A DNA stretch of 50,848 bases. It comes from Gammaproteobacteria bacterium (GTDB lineage: Bacteria; Pseudomonadota; Gammaproteobacteria; Pseudomonadales; Azotimanducaceae). The position numbers and the translations under genes are program-made. The notes under the pieces are model-generated. The model was not told the origin of the DNA, made no database searches, and worked only from the letters and a program-made list of their open reading frames with translations. Positions 8,657-17,271 of the stretch are shown piece after piece (position 1 is the stretch's first letter; each line of letters opens with the position of its first letter). The DNA lies in the NCBI GenBank assembly GCA_002690865.1, contig NZGG01000027.1, positions 1-50,848 of the forward strand, read 5' to 3'.

Positions 8657-8938
8657 ATGTTTGATGTTAACCAGTATTTTGAAGGCCGAGTCACCTCAGT
8701 CGCATTCCAGACCTCAACACTACCGGCTACTATTGGCGTGATGAAGCCTGGAGAATACACCTTTAATACCAATGCGATTGAAACCATCACTGTTGTTAGC
8801 GGATCTCTTGTCGTACAACTTCCAGAGAGCAGTGAGTGGAGAACATTTAACGTGGATGATCATTTTATTGTTGCAACGGATAAGGCATTTAATCTTCAGG
8901 TGACGGAAGAAACAGCATATCTGTGCACATATGGGTAA
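8657..8938 (+). CDS. ppnP: pyrimidine/purine nucleoside phosphorylase PpnP (DUF1255)
   Basis: A 93-residue single-domain cupin matching E. coli PpnP (formerly YaiE) over its full length: N-terminal YFEGRVTSVAFQ, GVMKPGEYTFNT, ETITVVSGSLVVQLP and C-terminal FNLQVTEETAYLCTYG. PpnP cleaves many purine and pyrimidine nucleosides with phosphate to give the base and ribose-1-phosphate. The ribosome site GGGAGAAA precedes the ATG. Its last codons overlap the start of the YejA-like gene by 8 bases, so the two are likely translated together. Confidence 0.93.
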   Translation: MFDVNQYFEGRVTSVAFQTSTLPATIGVMKPGEYTFNTNAIETITVVSGSLVVQLPESSEWRTFNVDDHFIVATDKAFNLQVTEETAYLCTYG

Positions 8939-10787
8939 TCGTTTGCTTGGGGCGATGGGTTCGCTGTATCACAAACTATGCCGAGAGGGTTTGGTCGCGT
9001 TGTTTATTGGGGCTAGTTTCTGTAATGCGGAAAGCCTCAAATTCGATCACGGAATCTCTATGCTGCATGATCTGAAATACGATGCTGACTTCAAGCACTT
9101 CGATTATATTTATCCTGATGCCCCTAAGGGGGGCTCTATTAAGTTCTCGACGAGTGCGAATGTGCGCAACTTTGCCGGTGAGTTCGACAATAATAATGAT
9201 GGTCCGCCTGGTGTCGGCTTTGTATATGACACATTGATTGTTCTCTCGGGTGATGAGCTAGGTGGATTCTACGGTCGACTTGCAGAATCAATGGCAGTTT
9301 CGTCTGATGGTCGTGTCTTGGCCTTTCGATTACACCCCAAGGCTAGGTTCCATGATGGCACACCGGTGACAAGTAAAGACGTTAAGTTTACGGTGGATTG
9401 GATACTGTCTACTGTGGAAGGAGGTTTGTATTTAGGCTGGATTGAGTCGGTCGAAGTGGTCAGTGAGCGAGAGGTGCACTTGCATCTTGAGGAGCCTCTC
9501 GATGACTCTAATCTCAGGATTCTGGCTTATGAGCCCCGTATCCTACCGGAGCACCATTGGCGGGGGAAGAATCCTTCTGAAATGACCACTGATTTCCCGC
9601 TAGGCAGTGGCCCTTATCGGGTTGATAGCTGGAATCAAGGCTATATTCGTTTCACTCGTGTCGAGGATTATTGGGGGAAAGATCTGCCGGTTAATAAGGG
9701 ACGGTTTAACTTCGATATATTACAGTTCGATGTTTATCGTGATGCTACAGTAGCCCGAGAGGCACTGCGTAAGGGGCTGTTTGACTTTTATTCGGAATCA
9801 GACATTCGGCATTGGGTATCAAGTTATGATGTTCCGGCAGTTCATGCGGGTTATCTCAGGAAGGGTGAGGTTATGGCTCGCGGAGCGACAGGTCCCAGTA
9901 GTGTGCTCACTTTCAACACTAGACGTCCGCCCTTTAATGATGTGCGTGTGCGCGAGGCGCTGAGTCTGGCATTTGATTTCGATTGGCAGAATCGCGCCTT
10001 AAATTCCGGAGCACATAAACGAGCAATCGGTTATTTCCCAGATACTCCCTTTGGTGCGACGGGGCTACCCACATCGGAAGAATTAGTTCTGCTCGAGCCG
10101 CTACGTGAGTTGCTAGATCATCGTGTGTTTGACGAACCATTTGAGCTACCAGACTCTGATGGTTGGGGGCGCAATCGTGATGCGTTGTTGCGTGCATCGA
10201 GTTTACTAAGAGAAGCGGGCTGGAGTGTTGAACAGGGGGTGCTCAGGAATACTGCTGGTGATGCATTCGATTTTGAGTTTTTGTCCACAAACGTTGCAGA
10301 ACGTCGCGTGCTATTACCGTACATTGATACATTACGATTGCTTGGTATTGAGGCAAGTATTAATCTGGTGGAGTCTGCGCAAAACATAAATCTCCGGCGT
10401 TCGCGAGACTTCGATATGATCATAGAGTCACACACTATGTTCATGCCGCCGATTATTCAGCTACCGGTTTTCTTTTCGTCGGGTGCTGCAGCACAGCCCC
10501 TTACGCGCAATGTTGCGGGTATTAGCGATCCTATAATTGATGCATTAATCAGTCATGCGACGCAAACACTATCTTTCTCTGATATGACGATCGCTTGTCG
10601 AGTGCTCGATCGTGTTCTGGTCCGGGGTTACTACCACATACCGTTACAGATGATCGCGAATGTTCGTATTATTCATTGGAATCGTTTTGGGCATCCGGAA
10701 AAGGACGGAAGATCAATTTATCAATCGGGACCTGAATCGTGGTGGTATGACCCACAAAAGGCTGCACTGATCCCTTTGTCGCTATAG
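8931..10787 (+). CDS. family 5 extracellular solute-binding protein, YejA-like (copy 1)
   Basis: A 618-residue periplasmic binding protein of SBP family 5, subgroup YejA (oligopeptide/microcin C type). After a signal-like segment (about 17-32) come HGISMLHDLKYDADFKHF, PDAPKGGSIKFS, the ligand-lobe motif FRLHPKARFHDGTPVTSKDVKFT and LGSGPYRVDSW...EDYWGKDLPVN, all typical. It starts inside the end of ppnP. No yejBEF permease or ATPase genes are in the window, so it must use a transporter encoded elsewhere or have another role. A second copy lies at 21287-23113 on the other strand. Confidence 0.9.
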   Translation: MGNRLLGAMGSLYHKLCREGLVALFIGASFCNAESLKFDHGISMLHDLKYDADFKHFDYIYPDAPKGGSIKFSTSANVRNFAGEFDNNNDGPPGVGFVYDTLIVLSGDELGGFYGRLAESMAVSSDGRVLAFRLHPKARFHDGTPVTSKDVKFTVDWILSTVEGGLYLGWIESVEVVSEREVHLHLEEPLDDSNLRILAYEPRILPEHHWRGKNPSEMTTDFPLGSGPYRVDSWNQGYIRFTRVEDYWGKDLPVNKGRFNFDILQFDVYRDATVAREALRKGLFDFYSESDIRHWVSSYDVPAVHAGYLRKGEVMARGATGPSSVLTFNTRRPPFNDVRVREALSLAFDFDWQNRALNSGAHKRAIGYFPDTPFGATGLPTSEELVLLEPLRELLDHRVFDEPFELPDSDGWGRNRDALLRASSLLREAGWSVEQGVLRNTAGDAFDFEFLSTNVAERRVLLPYIDTLRLLGIEASINLVESAQNINLRRSRDFDMIIESHTMFMPPIIQLPVFFSSGAAAQPLTRNVAGISDPIIDALISHATQTLSFSDMTIACRVLDRVLVRGYYHIPLQMIANVRIIHWNRFGHPEKDGRSIYQSGPESWWYDPQKAALIPLSL

Positions 10788-10993
10788 GTAAGTCTATTGT
10801 TGTTACCGCGTAATCTCGTGCCAGCAAAATAACTGGCGGAAAGTCAAAACGCCAATTAGTCTCAGCGAAGCTAGAATCGATCAAGCTACCGTGCTTTAGT
10901 GTATTAGATTAAAATAAGAGTAATTTCATAATGATATGAATAAACTGATGCTAAAAAGAAAATTCGTCATTCTTTCACGAAGTAAATATCGAT

Positions 10994-11809
10994 ATGACTA
11001 AACAGTCTTTTGAAGTGCTCGCATCTGAACTCCAAAAAGATCTTGATACCCGCTCCGCTCGACGCGTTTTTGTCGAGCGTCGTGGTCCAAACTCAATCGA
11101 TGAGGCCTATCGACTTCAGCGAGCGTTACGTGCGTTTCGGGAAACTCGCGGCGAGGAAGTCATAGGTTTCAAAATTGGGTATACAAGCGCGGCTATTCGT
11201 GAGAGGGGAATAGGGACTATGGGTCTGTCTCAATCTGTACACGGTTACTTGTGGAATTCAGAAAGTTATGTGAATGGATCTGAAATAGACTTCCGTCGCT
11301 TAGGGATCGAAGGTGAACTTGGAGTCAAGCTAATATCCACGCATGGCGATGATGTTGCGAATTGGGAAGTTGAGTTTGAGCCGATCATAGAAATTCATAT
11401 GCTGGGATGGGATGGGCCATCAGAAGATAATCAAGGTCGACGAGGTCTAGAATTGATCGGTACCAATTGCATTCACGCGGGGGTTGTGCACTGCAAGGAA
11501 ACAAAGCGCTGTTTGCTAGGAGACATACCACTAAATATTCCAATGGCTGTTTTTTCCGATGGGAATCAGTTAGAGCAAGTGACATTGAGGGAGTTAGAGA
11601 TAGAAGGTGTTTACGGTCCTGTTGCCACTATTTCCTGGTTGTTAAGGACGCTTAAAATCGAAAATAATGGCGATGACAGGTTGCTCAGATCCGGTGCAAC
11701 AGTGATTTGCTCGACGCCAGGAAATGTGTATCCCATTCCAGCCGGTGCCAATGTGAAAGTCGAATTCGCTGGTCTTGAGACCAGCTGCCTTGCCACAAAG
11801 CAAGAGTGA
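10994..11809 (+). CDS. 2-keto-4-pentenoate hydratase-like protein (MhpD/FAH superfamily)
   Basis: A 271-residue member of the MhpD/HpcG branch of the fumarylacetoacetate-hydrolase fold. Visible are the active-site lysine in GFKIGYTS (K60), the paired glutamates of the metal site in IEGELGVKL (E106, E108), the ELIGTNC region and the C-terminal VYPIPAGANVKVEFAGL. Family members hydrate 2-hydroxypenta-2,4-dienoate or decarboxylate related oxo-acids in aromatic meta-cleavage pathways. No ring-cleavage genes adjoin, so the natural substrate is uncertain. The gene stands alone, about 200 bases after yejA copy 1. Confidence 0.8.
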   Translation: MTKQSFEVLASELQKDLDTRSARRVFVERRGPNSIDEAYRLQRALRAFRETRGEEVIGFKIGYTSAAIRERGIGTMGLSQSVHGYLWNSESYVNGSEIDFRRLGIEGELGVKLISTHGDDVANWEVEFEPIIEIHMLGWDGPSEDNQGRRGLELIGTNCIHAGVVHCKETKRCLLGDIPLNIPMAVFSDGNQLEQVTLRELEIEGVYGPVATISWLLRTLKIENNGDDRLLRSGATVICSTPGNVYPIPAGANVKVEFAGLETSCLATKQE

Positions 11810-11917
11810 ATATTTGATTCGCTTTGATCTTTGTCACCGAGCCTTTCTGTAGATGGTTATTGGGTATCGATTAAAAGCGTTCAACTCTAGCCGCAGAATA
11901 CTAATTTAAGCTCAAAT

Positions 11918-12535
11918 TCAGTCGGAAAAAATGGGATCATACGAGAGCAGTAAACGCTCGCTGCTTTGATGAGGGGATCGATGCACAACTCCCTCAAATC
12001 CTTCTTGCCAGGAGCCACCTTTCAGCAAGGACATGGCGGAAGTTTTTAACTGCCGAATTTCTTTGCCAGTTTTTAATGGTGCCGTATCGAGCCATCGATT
12101 TGCCAGTACTGATTCATCAACGTCATCTCTAGATATCCATTCGGTACCGCCACCACTTATAGTCGTTAACATCCGACAAGCAATCGCATCAACATGAAAT
12201 TTTGGGCACATAGGTTTGCTCAAAGTAGTTACTCGTATACTAATCTCTTTGCAGTCAAATAGTTCGTATAATATCTCGTTAGTACGTACGATTTCTTTTG
12301 TGAGTGATCCTATAGCTTCATTATCTTCGATGGATACCCGTAACTCCCGAGTGGGTGAATCTTTGTCTGTTGCCTTCTGTCTCCACTTGAGTTCCAAGGT
12401 CTTATGCGAACTGAATAATCGACCTGCCAATCTTGTGAGGTGATCTGAAGTTGAGTGCGAAATGCTAACTAATTCGACATTTTTCCTATAAATTTTTTTG
12501 AAATCACTTATTCGGTTACTAATAACGTGTTGCAT
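11918..12535 (-). CDS. DUF1826 domain-containing protein
   Basis: A 205-residue cytoplasmic protein with the DUF1826 core: CPKFHVDAIACRMLTTISG (about 110-128), GGGTEWI, LLKGGSWQEGFEGVVHRSP (about 170-188) and RLLLSYD near the end. H114, D116, H185 and R194 form an H-x-D...H...R pattern that resembles the iron site of 2-oxoglutarate oxygenases; this is my inference. DUF1826 genes are often paired with CobW/G3E GTPases in metal-limitation operons. Here a short CobW-like fragment ends 10 bases upstream of the start, so the usual partner appears lost. Confidence 0.85.
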   Translation of the reverse strand: MQHVISNRISDFKKIYRKNVELVSISHSTSDHLTRLAGRLFSSHKTLELKWRQKATDKDSPTRELRVSIEDNEAIGSLTKEIVRTNEILYELFDCKEISIRVTTLSKPMCPKFHVDAIACRMLTTISGGGTEWISRDDVDESVLANRWLDTAPLKTGKEIRQLKTSAMSLLKGGSWQEGFEGVVHRSPHQSSERLLLSYDPIFSD

Positions 12536-12545
12536 TATTTTTCTG

Positions 12546-12641
12546 CTAGTTTTGTTCCCATACCGGGAAGGGATCGGGGAGCTTGGCCCATAATTCTTTA
12601 CCAGCTAATAGCTCATCTTCCGTTAGAAGACAGGCCTCCTC
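12546..12641 (-). pseudogene. C-terminal remnant of a CobW/G3E GTPase
   Basis: An open frame of about 31 codons, bounded by stops and without a start codon, encodes ACLLTEDELL...ELWAKLPDPFPVW before a TAG. This matches the extreme C-terminus of CobW/COG0523 GTPases (metal chaperones), where a motif of the type CLLTDEE...LPDPFP is conserved. The remaining 300 or so residues, including the Walker motifs, are absent; sequence further upstream is non-coding. It sits 10 bases before the DUF1826 gene, where the intact GTPase gene occurs in other genomes. I read it as a deletion remnant. Confidence 0.6.
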
Positions 12642-12770
12642 TTAGATTACACTAGGTAACATTAGACTTTCACGAGAGTCAAGGTTTTGTAGGCATATAC
12701 GTTTCAAGGGAACGATCTTTGTGACCGGACTTTTTGTGTTGTGCGGTTAGCGTACCAAAGGATAAAAAAA

Positions 12771-14126
12771 ATGATAAATCTTTATGGCCCTCTCTTCTTC
12801 ATTTTAACCATTGTTCTTATTGGTTGCGGTGGCGGTGGAAGTGCAGCCATCAATACCGGATCAAATGCTCCCGACCCTGTTGGGAGTGCTGTGGAAGACT
12901 CTGGGGAAAATGCGGCCTCTAATGAAGGAAGTATAGTGCCCTCTGAAAATGATCCGTCCGCGGTTCTTTTTGACCCATCAGCGATTATTGATGTCGACAT
13001 CGTTATGGATGCTGCAGATTGGGATGATATTCGCAACCAAACGAGAGACTTAACAAGGATTTTCGGCAGCGGTTGCCGAGCAGAGCCCTTCTTTTCGCCA
13101 TTCACCTATGTGCCCGCGACGGTAATTGTGGATGGTGAGGAGATAGAGAATGTAGGTGTTAGAAAGAAGGGTTTTCTTGGTTCCCTTAGTAGACAAAAGC
13201 CATCCTTGAAGATCGCGTTCGATGAGTACGTAGAAGACCGAGAATTTTTGGGTATGAATCGGCTTACGCTTAATAATAATAAGCAGGATCGCTCGCAAAT
13301 TCGCCAGTGCATCGCTTACTCCTTATTCTCAAGTGCGGGGTTACCTGCACCACGCTGTAATTTTGCTCAGGTCACCGTAAATGGTAAAAAACTAGGTCTT
13401 TTTTCTAACGTTGAAAGTATAAAGAAGCGCTTTATTGCCCGTCATTTCAATGATAATGATGGTCGTCTATACGAGGGAACATTGAGTGACTTTGCTCCAA
13501 ATTGGATAAATACGTTTGAGGCCAAGACTAACAAGACCGATTCAGATAGGGGTGATCTGAATGCGGTGAAAGCGGCCCTTCAAGGCCCAGACGAGGAGCT
13601 CAAGGCAGCCCTGTCTAAGGTAATCAATCTTGATCGTTTTATCACCTACTGGGCTGTCGAGGCGATGATCAATCATGGTGACGGTTATGCTGTGAATCGG
13701 AATAATTTCTACATCTATAATGATCCAAGCACCGGTTTATTAGAGTTTATTCCCTGGGGTGTTGATCAGGTTTTAAAGCCGTTTGTGAAGTTCGGTGATA
13801 ACTTGTTGTTCGTGGAATCGGCACTGACAAGGCGACTCTATCAATTGCCTGAAACGCAAAATCAGTACGTCACCGAGGTACAGAATCAGTTTGATATGAT
13901 CTGGAATGAAGTCGAATTGCTTCGAGAGATTGATAGGATGGAATCGCTTGTTGGTGCGATCGCCAATGATGAGCACGCGGAAGATATGTTTTTCAATCTG
14001 GCAGCAGAAGTGGAGGCGGTACGGCAATTTATTCGTACCCGCAGGACCACGCTTGAGCCTGTCATTATCGAACCTCCTGTTTTTGATAAGGCGCCACCTG
14101 TTTGGCTATGTGATTTGGAGTTCTAG
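12771..14126 (+). CDS. CotH-kinase-family lipoprotein
   Basis: A 451-residue lipoprotein; signal peptide with lipobox LIGC (Cys19) followed by GGGG. The body matches the CotH fold (PF08757): KPSLKIAFDEYVEDREFLG, LTLNNNKQDRSQIRQCIAY, AGLPAPRCNFAQVTVNGKKL, GLFSNVESIKKRF, and WAVEAMINHGDGYAVNRNNF with YNDPSTGLLEFIPWGVD, the region of the atypical kinase active site. Known CotH proteins phosphorylate spore-coat proteins; roles of the many Gram-negative members are unknown. I took the ATG at 12771, preceded by AAAGGA, not the GTG ten codons upstream. It is probably membrane-anchored facing the periplasm, or on the outer membrane. Confidence 0.85.
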   Translation: MINLYGPLFFILTIVLIGCGGGGSAAINTGSNAPDPVGSAVEDSGENAASNEGSIVPSENDPSAVLFDPSAIIDVDIVMDAADWDDIRNQTRDLTRIFGSGCRAEPFFSPFTYVPATVIVDGEEIENVGVRKKGFLGSLSRQKPSLKIAFDEYVEDREFLGMNRLTLNNNKQDRSQIRQCIAYSLFSSAGLPAPRCNFAQVTVNGKKLGLFSNVESIKKRFIARHFNDNDGRLYEGTLSDFAPNWINTFEAKTNKTDSDRGDLNAVKAALQGPDEELKAALSKVINLDRFITYWAVEAMINHGDGYAVNRNNFYIYNDPSTGLLEFIPWGVDQVLKPFVKFGDNLLFVESALTRRLYQLPETQNQYVTEVQNQFDMIWNEVELLREIDRMESLVGAIANDEHAEDMFFNLAAEVEAVRQFIRTRRTTLEPVIIEPPVFDKAPPVWLCDLEF

Positions 14127-14204
14127 GTCAGGCGGTATTCTTAGTGAATGTTGGACTTCCAGCCGTGATTTTTCGTCGCACTTCTGGTTACTAACATAAC
14201 CTTA

Positions 14205-14705
14205 TTACCAACCCAAAGTTCCCGGATCTCCCTTAAACGGTCCGACTACTTCATGTGTGATCCAGCCACCGTAAAAGTCACCTCGTTGGGCCTGCACCGG
14301 TTCGCCGTCAAGAAAGCAGCGGGTCAAAGAAGCATAAAACGAATACCAACCGTCTATTTGCTTGAAACGTTCGCTTGGCCCATCGTAACGCCATGCAATT
14401 TTTGCATTACTGTAAGAAAAATACGAAGCTTCTCCCTTCCATTCACAATACGAGGCTCCGGCACAGGGCGTTAAACTAAACTGAAGGTTATCAGGCGCAA
14501 TATAAAATGTTGGCGGACTAGCCGTCTCTAAGACTCGAAAACTTGATGTCGCTCGAGCGATTAAGTCACCATCTTCGCTGAATACCTCTACTTTTCGGTG
14601 ATCGCTAACCAAAGCCGGCGGTCTTGGATAGTCCCAGACCGACTCTTGGCCAGGTTTCGGTTCTATAGCGAAATCAGGACGCTGGGTTCCTTTATATTTC
14701 CACAT
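14205..14705 (-). CDS. DUF427 domain-containing protein
   Basis: A 166-residue cytoplasmic protein that aligns over its length with DUF427 (PF04248): ESVWDYPRPPALVSDHRKV, the helper motif RVLETASPPTFYIAP, CEWKGEASYF and FYGGWITHEVVGPFKGDPGT. The family has a beta-tent fold and no settled function; members are often single genes next to oxidoreductases. It converges with the CotH-type gene (79-base gap) and lies downstream of the TonB-dependent receptor on the same strand, 90 bases away, so the two could share a transcript. Confidence 0.88.
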   Translation of the reverse strand: MWKYKGTQRPDFAIEPKPGQESVWDYPRPPALVSDHRKVEVFSEDGDLIARATSSFRVLETASPPTFYIAPDNLQFSLTPCAGASYCEWKGEASYFSYSNAKIAWRYDGPSERFKQIDGWYSFYASLTRCFLDGEPVQAQRGDFYGGWITHEVVGPFKGDPGTLGW

Positions 14706-14795
14706 ATCACTTAGTTCCTTTTATGTTCCGCTATTATTAATGAAATAAGACCTTATATGGACGGCAAGGTACCCCAGAACTGATCCAGGGTAAAG

Positions 14796-16817
14796 TTAGA
14801 GTGAAACTCGTAACCCAATATACAAGCTGCGTGGGTCCCCGACGAAATAACGGTGATTACCAAAGCTAAAATCCGCCCGTTCCGCATAGTCTCGATCGGT
14901 CAGGTTGATCAGTCTGGCAGTCAGGGACCAGCGGAAAGACATATCCAAATTAGCGCGTAAATTCAGAAGGTCATGACCCTCGTATTTGGCCGTGTTTTGT
15001 GGATCAGTGTAATATTTTCCAACATGCACCCATTCGAGTTCCACATTTAAGTTTTCTTGGATATGCCAATTAAGATTAGCCGAGCCGGCTAATCTGGGTG
15101 CAGTGTCGATCTCATTGCTCTTAATAGAAGATGTCACGAGCGTCGGATTATTCGCGTATTCGTGGTTTGCTAGGCTGAAATTAAGGCCTGCCGATACCTG
15201 TTTGCTGAACGAGTTTGACAACGACAACTCTATGCCAGCATGCCGCGTCTTACCATTGTCAACGTTCATTCTTTCGGTGTTGCGAAAGATGACATTGTTT
15301 TTCCGCATGGTGTAGGTGGACAAGTCGTACGAAAAAAAATTATTGCCCCCACGTATCCCAAGCTCAAGGCTGACCAACGCTTCTGAATCAATCTGCGCAA
15401 TCGACTGGCCGCTCTGTAGTCGATATAACTCGGTAGTCTGGGGTGCACGGAAACCTTGCGCTAGTCGCGTATAGAGCTGATGTTTTTCGCTGAGGTGGTA
15501 GGTGAGGCCGACTTTGGGAGAAAAATTGATAAACGAATCCGTGCGATCTATAGGCCGACTGAAACGACAACCCCCGAAACCACAAGCTGTCCCATCCTCC
15601 CGGGTGCGGCCGCTTCGCATTTTATTGTGATAGTCATAGCTTATGATTTCGTAACGTGCGCCCAAGACGAGGTTCGTTCTTGGAGAGAGTTCGTGGTTTT
15701 TATGCACGAAAGCTGCTACGGAAGTCGCGTCAACTCTGTAATCGTAATGACGTCCCTGCGGGATCGTCGCCACCAGAAAACTGCTACCAATGGTTGGTTT
15801 GACCTGTGATTCTCTAAGGTAACCACTGGTCTGTTCTAGATCGAATCCCATGACCCCGCCATTTACGTTCCGCCAGAATGCCTGTAAACCGAAACTGGTA
15901 TGGCCATTTTCCTCAAGTGCTTGACCGGGCAAAAAGTGTTGTAGAAAGTTCATCTCGATTCGCCGGAAGTACGGCGTCAGTATCAGTACGCTGCCACTCG
16001 CGAGTTGCCGGTGCAAACGGGAATGTACGCGAAATGTGGTAGCGTCTCGAAAGGCCTCTGGATTGGGATTATCACGTTTACGTTGTGCTGATTTGTATGC
16101 CAGTGGGCCCTGGATGAATCCAGCGGTTTCCTGGTCGAGATTTGTTATGGAAATTGCCGTAATCGTATCAAAACTTCCCAAGTTACCGGCCAGCTTGAAT
16201 GTCGCCTTTTGCTGATTGAAACCGGAGTCATTTTTGTAACCCGCATCGTTCGTGGTGCTCATGTCCAGTCGCCAGAAATCTTGATGGTGATTAATTTTTA
16301 AGCGGTAATAGTCATGGGGGCCACCTTCGAAGTGGACACGCGAATCACCGTTAGCTGAAATCGATGGTGTGATGATATTGATCAGTCCGTGCATCGCATT
16401 TGATCCATGCAAAGCTGATCCAGGGCCCTTAATCACTTCGATGCGGGTTGCAGTTTCGGATTGGGCGCCAAAAAGCTCGTTAACGTTACAGAATCCGGAT
16501 GCTTGTAACGGGATTCCATCTTGCGCTTTCAAAAATGCGCCGCAAGCGCCAGCGCCTGTGAGAACTGGTGAACGAATTGAGGTCAAACTCTCCTGACCAT
16601 TGCCTCGGCTAATCCAGACGCCAGCAACTCTTTGGAACACTTCATTCGGGTGAGTATGGTTGGCGCGCTCAAGCTGGACGTTATCAATAGCGGCAATATT
16701 CGTGGTAAGACTTTGTGTCTGCTGATCGAATCGCGTTGCGGTAACAACAACTTCTTCGAGAACAGATGCGGCGGATTGGCCAGATAATAAAAAAATGACT
16801 AAAACTGAAAATTTCAT
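14796..16817 (-). CDS. TonB-dependent outer-membrane receptor
   Basis: A 22-strand receptor of about 673 residues for TonB-driven import. I chose the internal ATG at 16817 because it begins a clean signal peptide (MKFSVLVIFLLSGQSAAS); a TTG start 13 codons upstream is possible. Then come a TonB-box-like LEEVVVTATRFD, a plug domain (HPNEVFQRVAGVWISRG, IEVIKGPGSALHGSNAMHGLINI) and a C-terminal barrel ending FVGDPRSLYIGLRVSL. The final residue is Leu, not the usual aromatic. The plug resembles siderophore/cobalamin-type receptors, but ligand is unknown. A TauD-family gene diverges from its promoter. Confidence 0.9.
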   Translation of the reverse strand: MKFSVLVIFLLSGQSAASVLEEVVVTATRFDQQTQSLTTNIAAIDNVQLERANHTHPNEVFQRVAGVWISRGNGQESLTSIRSPVLTGAGACGAFLKAQDGIPLQASGFCNVNELFGAQSETATRIEVIKGPGSALHGSNAMHGLINIITPSISANGDSRVHFEGGPHDYYRLKINHHQDFWRLDMSTTNDAGYKNDSGFNQQKATFKLAGNLGSFDTITAISITNLDQETAGFIQGPLAYKSAQRKRDNPNPEAFRDATTFRVHSRLHRQLASGSVLILTPYFRRIEMNFLQHFLPGQALEENGHTSFGLQAFWRNVNGGVMGFDLEQTSGYLRESQVKPTIGSSFLVATIPQGRHYDYRVDATSVAAFVHKNHELSPRTNLVLGARYEIISYDYHNKMRSGRTREDGTACGFGGCRFSRPIDRTDSFINFSPKVGLTYHLSEKHQLYTRLAQGFRAPQTTELYRLQSGQSIAQIDSEALVSLELGIRGGNNFFSYDLSTYTMRKNNVIFRNTERMNVDNGKTRHAGIELSLSNSFSKQVSAGLNFSLANHEYANNPTLVTSSIKSNEIDTAPRLAGSANLNWHIQENLNVELEWVHVGKYYTDPQNTAKYEGHDLLNLRANLDMSFRWSLTARLINLTDRDYAERADFSFGNHRYFVGDPRSLYIGLRVSL

Positions 16818-16885
16818 GGAGAATACGATGGTGGCGATCAACTTCAGTTTAACCAACTTCTGGCGTGGTCACCAAGTTTCTGGTC

Positions 16886-17002
16886 TTAATCAGCATCTAT
16901 TGAAAATTTGAGTCGCTCGGCGAACTGCCGTTGAGTCAGGTCGACGCATTTCCTGGCAAAATTGACCAATATCTGTTTTTCGGTCTTAACTCGACGCTTC
17001 GA
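16886..17002 (-). pseudogene. possible helix-turn-helix regulator remnant
   Basis: A 38-codon open frame between two stops, lacking a start codon, in the receptor/TauD intergenic region. Its translation includes KTEKQILVNFARKCVDL then TQRQFAERLKFS, which looks like the first helices of an XRE-type DNA-binding domain. The opposite strand is also open here, which weakens the case. It may be the decayed start of a regulator once placed upstream of the receptor. Confidence 0.25.
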
Positions 17003-17084
17003 TTATGGTGAACACGCGACGATACCTTACTTTCATCAAGAGGCTCTCGCTGAATATTGTATCCTTGCTATGCCAAGTGACTTT

Positions 17085-17102
17085 AATTGACGTAATTGAC
17101 GT
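17085..17102 (+). repeat. tandem AATTGACGT x2, possible operator
   Basis: Two exact, adjacent copies of a 9-base unit (AATTGACGT) in the gap between divergent genes. A 9-base spacing does not match a full helical turn, so a tandem operator is possible but not strongly implied. TTGAC within the unit could also serve as a -35 element for rightward transcription. Confidence 0.35.
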
Positions 17103-17271
17103 GAACGATATAAATGCATTTAGCGCATAAGCATCAATTAGTTGTTGCGTAAATAAGGTTTGAGGAGAGGAGGGCCTTCTTTTTTCTTTTATCTTGTTTT
17201 TTTGAGCTAAAAGAGTAAATCTAACAACAGAGTTTAGTGGCGTAGACTAAAAATAATAAGGGTAAGATACG

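Larger units (their letters stand above)
16857..17271. promoter_or_regulatory. divergent promoter region of receptor and TauD genes
   Basis: About 415 bases separate the leftward TonB-dependent receptor and the rightward TauD-family gene and must hold both promoters. Contents seen: the possible HTH remnant at 16886-17002 and a perfect tandem repeat of AATTGACGT at 17085-17102. AT-rich sequence nearer the TauD gene could be its promoter. No confident -35/-10 pair was assigned. Confidence 0.45.
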
